Both the position numbers and the translations under genes were made by a program. From Zizania palustris (lineage: Eukaryota; Streptophyta; Magnoliopsida; Poales; Poaceae), in the NCBI GenBank assembly GCA_019279435.1, contig JAAALK010000081.1, forward strand, positions 25,570,457-25,634,456: DNA of 64,000 nt, given 5' to 3'. The notes under the pieces are model-generated. The model had not been told where the DNA came from, searched no databases, and saw nothing but the letters and a program-made list of their open reading frames with translations. Positions within the stretch are counted from its first letter, which is position 1. Each line of letters begins with the position of its first letter. Below, piece after piece: positions 58,302-64,000 of this stretch.

Positions 58302-59680
58302 ATGGGGAGGGGTGGTGGAAGTCCGGCGATCTTGCGGGTGATGGTGCTGCTGGTCGTCGCCGCCGTCTGCAATGGGCAGCTGCAGGTGGGGTTCTACTCC
58401 AAGTCATGCCCCGCCGCCGAGTCCACTGTCGCCTCCGTCGTCCGGCAAGCCGCCGCCGCTGACAACACCATCCTCCCCGCCCTCGTCCGCCTCCAGTTCC
58501 ACGACTGCTTCGTCAAGGTTACTAGAATCCTAGCCAAATTTTGTCAAATCTTTTTGTTGTTTAGTTTACACATTAACAGAATTAATTGGGCATAAAAAGG
58601 TGTTAAATTGTTCGGAATTGGCAACAAAAAACTATATATGTTATAGGGGTGTGACGCGTCGGTGCTGATCAAGGGCGGGAACAACAACGCGGAGGTGGAC
58701 AACAACAAGCACCAGGGGCTTCGTGGCCTGGACGTCATCGACAACGCCAAGGTGCAGCTCGAGGCGCAGTGCCCCGGCGTCGTCTCCTGCGCCGACATCC
58801 TGGCCCTCGCCTCCCGGGACGCCGTCGCCTTCGTACGTTATATGCATAGAGCCATAGACAGCTAGCTATATAGCCGCCTCTCGACGGCACGCGCGTGGAT
58901 GCTGATTGCTGACGGACTGAGTTTTCGTCGCCGGCGGCGGTGTGCCGGTGTATGCGTGCGTGCAGACGGGTGGGCCGTCGTTCGATGTGCCGACTGGACG
59001 GCGCGACGGGAAGACGTCGAACCTGCGGGACGCCGACGCGCTGCCGGACGTGCACGACTCCATCGAGGTGCTCCGCTCCAAGTTCGCCGCCAATGGCCTC
59101 GATGACAAGGAGCTCGTCCTCCTCAGCTGTAAGCAACGTCACAACCCAACCCATCTGTCCTCTCCTCTCTCTCCTCCTAGCTTGATCATGGCGGCTAGCT
59201 ACATATAATTAACCATGGTCATGGGCCTCTCGACGTCTGTGCATGTATGCAGCGGCGCACACGGTGGGCACGACGGCGTGCTTCTTCCTCCAGGACAGGC
59301 TGTACAACTTCCCGCTGCCCGGCGGCGGGCGGGGCGCCGACCCGTCGATCCCGGAGAGCTTCCTCTCCGAGCTCCGGTCGCGGTGCGCTCCGGGGGACTT
59401 CAACACGCGGCTCCCGCTGGACCGCGGCAGCGAGAACTCGTTCGACACCTCCATCCTCCGCAACATCCGCAACGGGTTCGCCGTGATCGCCTCCGACGCC
59501 GTGCTCTACAACCACACCACCACCGTCGACGTCGTCGACTCCTACTCCACCCTCCTCAGCACCTTCTTCGGCCCCTATTTCCGCCAGGACTTCGCCGACG
59601 CCATGGTCAAGATGGGCAGCATCGCCGTCCTCACCGGCGGCGCCGGCGAGGTCAGGAAGGTCTGCTCCAAGTTCAACTAG
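58302..59680 (+). CDS. Class III secretory peroxidase
   Basis: Four exons, 58302-58517, 58647-58832, 58966-59128 and 59253-59680, encode 330 residues. An N-terminal hydrophobic signal peptide (LRVMVLLVVAAVCNG) precedes the usual mature start QLQVGFYSKSCP. The distal haem side has Arg63 and His67 in RLQFHDCFVKGCDASV. The proximal haem ligand is His191 in SSAHTVGTTACFF. Cysteines sit at the family positions (36, 69, 74, 114, 120 and later). DPSIPESFLSELRSRC, LDRGSENSFDTS and the end GEVRKVCSKFN are also family-typical. These wall or apoplast haem enzymes oxidise phenolics with hydrogen peroxide in lignification and defence. The four-exon layout with introns after FVK, in AF/TGG and before AHT is the common plant one. 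The frame is clean, so it is probably functional; substrate unknown. Confidence 0.94.
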
Positions 59681-60865
59681 CTGTCTAGCTCGATATAGCT
59701 AGTAGACTTCATGACATGCCACCACGTACCATATGAGATGCTTTGGTTGCATGGTGCGAGCTAGCTACTAGCTCTCTCATGGCGGCAATATTTCTTCTTT
59801 AATTATTTACAAAATTGTGTACATCTTAGTGGAAAAGAAATTCAAGCAGTGCATCTTGGTGGCCAGCTTGGAAGGAAATTAAATTTGCACAAGTTTTTTC
59901 AAACTAAGTTGAGAATTTGTGCAAGTTTTTCTTTTCTGTTGGCGTCGCAGAAGATGAAATATATATAGAGAGAGTTATAAACCAAATTTTCTAAATGTTC
60001 ATATATATACCACATGTATAAGTGGGATATTAGTCGTTTTTGTTCTTCTGCTAGCTTGGGTATTATTTTATTTGTTGGCATTGTGAAAATTGTAAAGAAG
60101 TTGTTTTTCTTGCTCAATTTGATTGCCAAATGTGTCTGTAAAATTAATATCCATGCATCAGACGACTCAACATAAATGTATTCTGCTCTGCTTAATTTTC
60201 AGATATATTTTAGCATTTGCCTTTGTTTGTTGTCATGCCCCATGTATGCATATATTGTGGGTAGTTGGCAGGGATGTAGCTAGGCATGCAATAATGTTGG
60301 TTGGCTCTTGTTGATATTGAGGACAAGAACAGATGAAGAACTTGTTGCATGCATGCATGCAACTACAAAGGGAGGTTGCATTTACTTGGATAGCTAGCTG
60401 ATGACCCAGCTGGACAATGTATGCAAAGACAACTTACTGGTGTGAGAAGAGAGCATATGTGTGATAGCTTGTACATGTGAATGTGTCAACCTGTCCAATA
60501 ATGCATGCACATCACAGCCTAGATCATATCATCTTCATTTGAATTTAATTTCCAGCTTCTAGCTAGCTAGATCTATCTGGAGTTTCAATTCTATCTGCTG
60601 CTGCATTTTGTTTTCATCAAGATTTTTGCACTAGTGTACACTTCTGCTTAACTGGCTAGCACAGGAGAAGGGAGTTAATGTTGCATTAATGCCGTATGTA
60701 GGCAATTAAGGGACGTCGAATTATTTTAATAGTAGCCGTTAAACCTATAAAACAAATGATTTTTATTAATTTAATGTATATTAAAATTTGTCATATTATG
60801 ATTTACCTTTTAGATTAATCCGGCCACGCACAATTATCGTTTAGAATACCTAGATAACCGTGCAC
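59681..60865. other. 3' UTR of the peroxidase gene and spacer, no gene
   Basis: AT-rich DNA with gcatgcatgcatgc simple sequence at about 60346. No supported ORF. Confidence 0.45.
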
Positions 60866-61015
60866 TACGGAACAGAAAATTTGCCGAGTACATTTTTCGG
60901 ACGCTCGACAAACTAAACTTTATCGAGTTTTAACACTCGGTGAATATATTATGATTTACCGAGTGGTCCAATGGGTCGATCTGTTTGCCTATTTGCCAAG
61001 TGGTTAGATTCATAT
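60866..61015. mobile_element. Decayed CACTA-type terminal debris
   Basis: tttgccgagtacatttttcg, aacactcggtgaa and ttaccgagtgg resemble the subterminal tttgccgagtg repeats of grass CACTA elements. No intact end is present. Confidence 0.4.
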
Positions 61016-61550
61016 ATACGAGCAAAATGAAAGGAATTGAAGACTTTGTTTACAAATAACCGTAGAAGATTTGGTGGCTCATTAATTATGAATGCAACTC
61101 AAATCTTGAATTAAATTGCAATATATATACGTGATGGAGTGCTTATTACTCTCAGTATATATGCGCTAATAACACGGCAAATACGTACACGTACAGGTGG
61201 TCCCAACAGAGCCAAAAATTTCTCTGAGAATTCGAAATCACATATCAGTGGCTAGACCTTGAAAATTATGATTTGAAATCATTTCCACGACGATTTTTTT
61301 TCACCGAGATATGGATTATTCAATGGTATTACGGCCTACTTGGCGATAAAGTCACCATAAAATGAAGATATTTTTAAATAATATTTTTTTTTCAAACTTT
61401 CAAATCTAAAATGCAAATTTTAGAATTTACAAAAATAGCCTTATATTGGATTATGGTCTACCGATCTAGGCCGATCCACCCTAGATCATCTAGGCTGAAT
61501 TAGCCTAAATCAGTAGATGGTATGTCGATCTAGGCCGACCAACCTAAATT
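61016..61550. other. Spacer before the CACTA end
   Basis: It contains repeated gatctaggccga motifs in both orientations at about 61460-61545. No gene seen. Confidence 0.4.
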
Positions 61551-61569
61551 CACTACTACAAAGCGACAC

Positions 61570-61965
61570 TGTAGCGGCGGGCAAAATCGACCTATAGTGG
61601 CGGGCATCCAGTCCGCCACTGCTCTAACGCCACTGCTATCGCTGGTTAGCAGTGGCGGTCAGAGCGCCCGCCACCGCTGTGTCAACAGCAGTGGCGGGCG
61701 CGCTGACCTCATCGGCCCGCCACTGCTATTATCAATATCAGTGGCGGGCAGATGATGTCAGCGCGCCCGCCACCACTATGTCAACAGCAGTGGCGGGCGC
61801 GCTGACCTCATCTCAGCAGTGGCAGGCGCGCTGACCTCATCTGCCCGCCACTGCCGTTATCAATAGCAGTGGCGGGCAGATGATGTCAGCACGCCCGCCA
61901 CCACTGTGTCAACAGCAGTAACGGGCAAGCTACCTCATCTGCCCGCCACTGCTGTGTATAAGCCA
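61570..61965. repeat. Subterminal repeats of the CACTA element
   Basis: cagtggcgggc and its complement gcccgccactg occur more than ten times in both orientations, spaced 20-50 bp. A larger block (gcgctgacctcatc ... tatcaata) is tandemly duplicated. Such arrays bind the element-encoded proteins in En/Spm. Confidence 0.85.
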
Positions 61966-62274
61966 TAACACAGAATGATGTGATCCCACAAACCAAAACA
62001 CAGAAATTATATGCTTCACACAGCCATCCACATACACAGCAGCAAAACATCCACATATCCACATACACAGCAGCAAAACATCCACATATCCACATACACA
62101 TCCACAACAAAAACACATCAACACAACAACCATCAATCTCATCAATTTTCAAAAATTTACAAAGTTTACATTCTTCCGGTTTATGTTTCACAATAACCAT
62201 CCATCAACACAATTCATTGTTTCACAAATACATGCTCATGCGGTTTATGTTTTCTTGGAAGGCTAACTCATATC

Positions 62275-64000
62275 TTAATTGGTTCGCCTTTTCAATCTTC
62301 CGGCCCAATCATACAGAGTTGGATGCTTGGCCACTTCACTCTCAGGATCGAAAAATACTCCAAGCTCATGAAGAATCTCATGCATCGTGAAGCGGCACAT
62401 CCTTGATACGATTTCGTACATTTGTGATTCAGAGAGTTGGCTCTTCTGGGCAACGGTTGATGGACTTGACGCCTGCATACGTAAAATATAAGTACATACG
62501 CTGCAAGTTATATTAGATTAACACACAAGAAATCAACTTACTTCTTTAGTATCCTCAGATACTGTCCGCCCAAACTTTCCTAAGTTATTGCTCATGAAAT
62601 CACAAGTATAGTAGCCACAATGCACGGAACCAAGAGATTGTTTGTGACACTTCAAAATAGACAAAGTTAGAACGATATATAGTTTGGCTTTATCAATTGA
62701 ATTAACAAATTTAAAAATATAATATTACCGGATAGTTGGTTCTGATAAGCATTTCTTTCGGCCTTTGTGGATCATGTGGGCCACCTAACTTTTCCACGTA
62801 GTATCTATATGCACTCTGAATAACATTTAATATATCTTGATATTCTTTTTTGGGTTTGTCGAGCGAGTCGAGCACATAAACCCTTGAGCTCTTTGGGTAT
62901 ATCAGAAGTGCAATCCAATGATCACTATCGAAAGAAGTAATATATGATTATGTTAGTTTCATAATCGATAAAACGTGTTTAAGTGGATATAGTGGGTATA
63001 CTTACTTAAAGTTATATGCCCCACTTATCATTTCTCTGTCCTTCCATTGATACATGCACCGCGCAATATACAACGCGGCACAACTCCTTTTGTTCTTCTT
63101 AAGTTTGTCTTCGTCTTTATTGAACATCTTTCTTTGAAATTTTTCTTACCCGCAGTCCAGTACTTGCTATCATTCTGGTTTAGTGTCGGGTTCAGCGCAC
63201 TTTGGCTTATTAATGACGAGTTTAAGTACCCATACAATTTAGACTCGTCACCGCGTGAATTACAACTGCATATGTTATAAAACAATAGTCAATATAAGAC
63301 ATTATTTATTTTTGCTTTGTATTGACAAAGTATAAAGTACTTACATGCACCAGAGCATCATGCTTGTGATGTCGGTTCGCTTCAGACGAAACATCCAATG
63401 GAAGTCGTCGAAAAATAGTGCAAGCTTAAACTCTGGGCAGTTGAATATTTCTTGTGGAACCTTCAGTTCTATTTGTGTTACTCCTAACGAAGACGCTTCG
63501 AGGTACCAGTCATGAAATGTTATCATCGTCCAAGGCATACAATTAAGTACTCCTTGGGGTAATAATGGTTTGCCTGGTTCGTATTCGATATAATCCTCGT
63601 CTCCGTAGGTCCTCTTATCAACAGAAAGTGAGCCCACATGCTTTTGTACTGGAGCCTTTATGGGAGCCGCTTCGGGCATAGAACGTGTTTGCCCCAAAGT
63701 ATTAAAAAAATTATGCATCTCAGATTTCAGCGCAGAACACTGCCCAGCTTGAACAGTTATCTTGTGGATTGCTGGCTTTGGGCATGCATCTTGTTTTTCA
63801 GGCTCGGCAGCAACTAGCACTGGCACTTTTGTTATGGGCTTGGCCACCGGCACTTGAGGATCAGCCGGAACTGGCACTTGAGGCTCAGTCGGAACTAGCA
63901 CTGGCATTTGATCTGGCTCTGGCACATTTGTGTTGGGCTCATCAGTGGGCTCAAGCACTGGCACTGGCTTTGTCACTTGAGGATCAGAAGTCACTTTCGA
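62275..64000 (-). pseudogene. CACTA-borne Ulp1/SENP-like cysteine protease gene, partial and frameshifted
   Basis: Minus-strand exons read as 63345 to beyond 64000, 63006-63265, 62729-62924, 62542-62649 and 62275-62472, with GT-AG junctions. The first shows a Pro/Val-rich repeat region (PVPADPQVPVAKP), then MPWTMITFHDWYLEAS. Peptidase C48 features follow: catalytic His in NDHWIALLIYP, Asp in VYVLDSLDKP, and the nucleophile Cys in VHCGYYTCDFM. Ulp1-type enzymes cut SUMO-like tags; the job of this domain in transposons is unsettled. Exon 63006-63265 is one base short of keeping phase between its neighbours, and the natural frame changes near 63135-63150, so this copy looks disabled. The 5' end lies outside the window. 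Confidence 0.75.

Larger units (their letters stand above)
61551..64000 (-). mobile_element. CACTA (En/Spm) transposon, one end, continuing past the window
   Basis: The end starts cactactacaaagcgacact at 61551. A 400-bp subterminal zone of repeated agtggcgggc motifs follows, then a minus-strand gene with an Ulp1-like protease domain of the kind known in rice CACTA elements. The other end, the transposase and the 3-bp duplication are not in the window. Confidence 0.85.

Noticed and set aside
58735..59688. Several long ORFs on both strands over the peroxidase exons
   Set aside because: They are shadows of GC-rich third codon positions; only the spliced plus-strand frame shows peroxidase motifs.
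1..64000. tRNA, rRNA or microRNA genes
   Set aside because: No cloverleaf with A and B boxes and no rRNA segment were recognised by reading. Fold-back stems found belong to MITEs. A covariance-model scan would be needed to exclude small RNAs.

Overview
The window looks like nuclear DNA of a grass, almost certainly rice or a close Oryza relative. The evidence is intron-split genes with GT-AG junctions, GC-rich grass-type exons next to AT-rich spacers, dense miniature transposons (Tourist-, Stowaway- and Mutator-type), nested LTR retrotransposons, a CACTA element, and a tandem pair of 379-residue class III (zinc) alcohol dehydrogenase genes. From memory, the pair matches the rice chromosome 11 Adh1-Adh2 region. 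No bacterial, organellar or RNA-gene features were seen.

Layout. 328-3106 (+): a nine-exon gene for a free-standing WD40 protein like the N-terminal propeller of coatomer beta-prime. 5151-12160 (+): a three-exon CC-NBS-LRR resistance-type gene with a Tourist-like element in intron 1. 12265-24282: a transposon block made of a Mutator-like element (9-bp target duplication) carrying a deleted copia-type remnant, a 2-kb gag-only gypsy derivative, an NBS-LRR relic, and a young but frameshifted Ty3/gypsy element of 5.3 kb. 25614-26867: a probable solo LTR. 27486-29708: MITEs. 30657-33179 and 36387-39043 (+): the ADH2-like and ADH1-like genes with identical ten-exon structure, separated by MITEs and one weak minus-strand ORF.

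40024 to about 51508: a tandem triplication of a roughly 3.8-kb unit. Each unit carries one copy of a 95-residue Lys/Gln-rich protein gene with its own TATA box. Units 1 and 2 share a TRIM-like element and an LTR remnant that unit 3 lacks; unit 3 instead holds an array of inverted-repeat elements separated by (TA)n tracts. 52393-57706: Stowaway-, Tourist- and Mutator-type MITEs. 58302-59680 (+): a complete four-exon class III secretory peroxidase. 61551-64000: one end of a CACTA (En/Spm) transposon with subterminal GC-rich repeats and a minus-strand, frameshifted Ulp1/SENP-type protease gene.

Functionally the host genes are unrelated neighbours: fermentation (ADH pair), immunity (NBS-LRR), extracellular redox (peroxidase), a vesicle-coat-like WD40 protein, and a small protein of unknown role. 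The most unusual host features are the 95-residue gene triplication and the free-standing coatomer-like propeller. I do not see a clear-cut new biological system; most of the structure is transposon archaeology.
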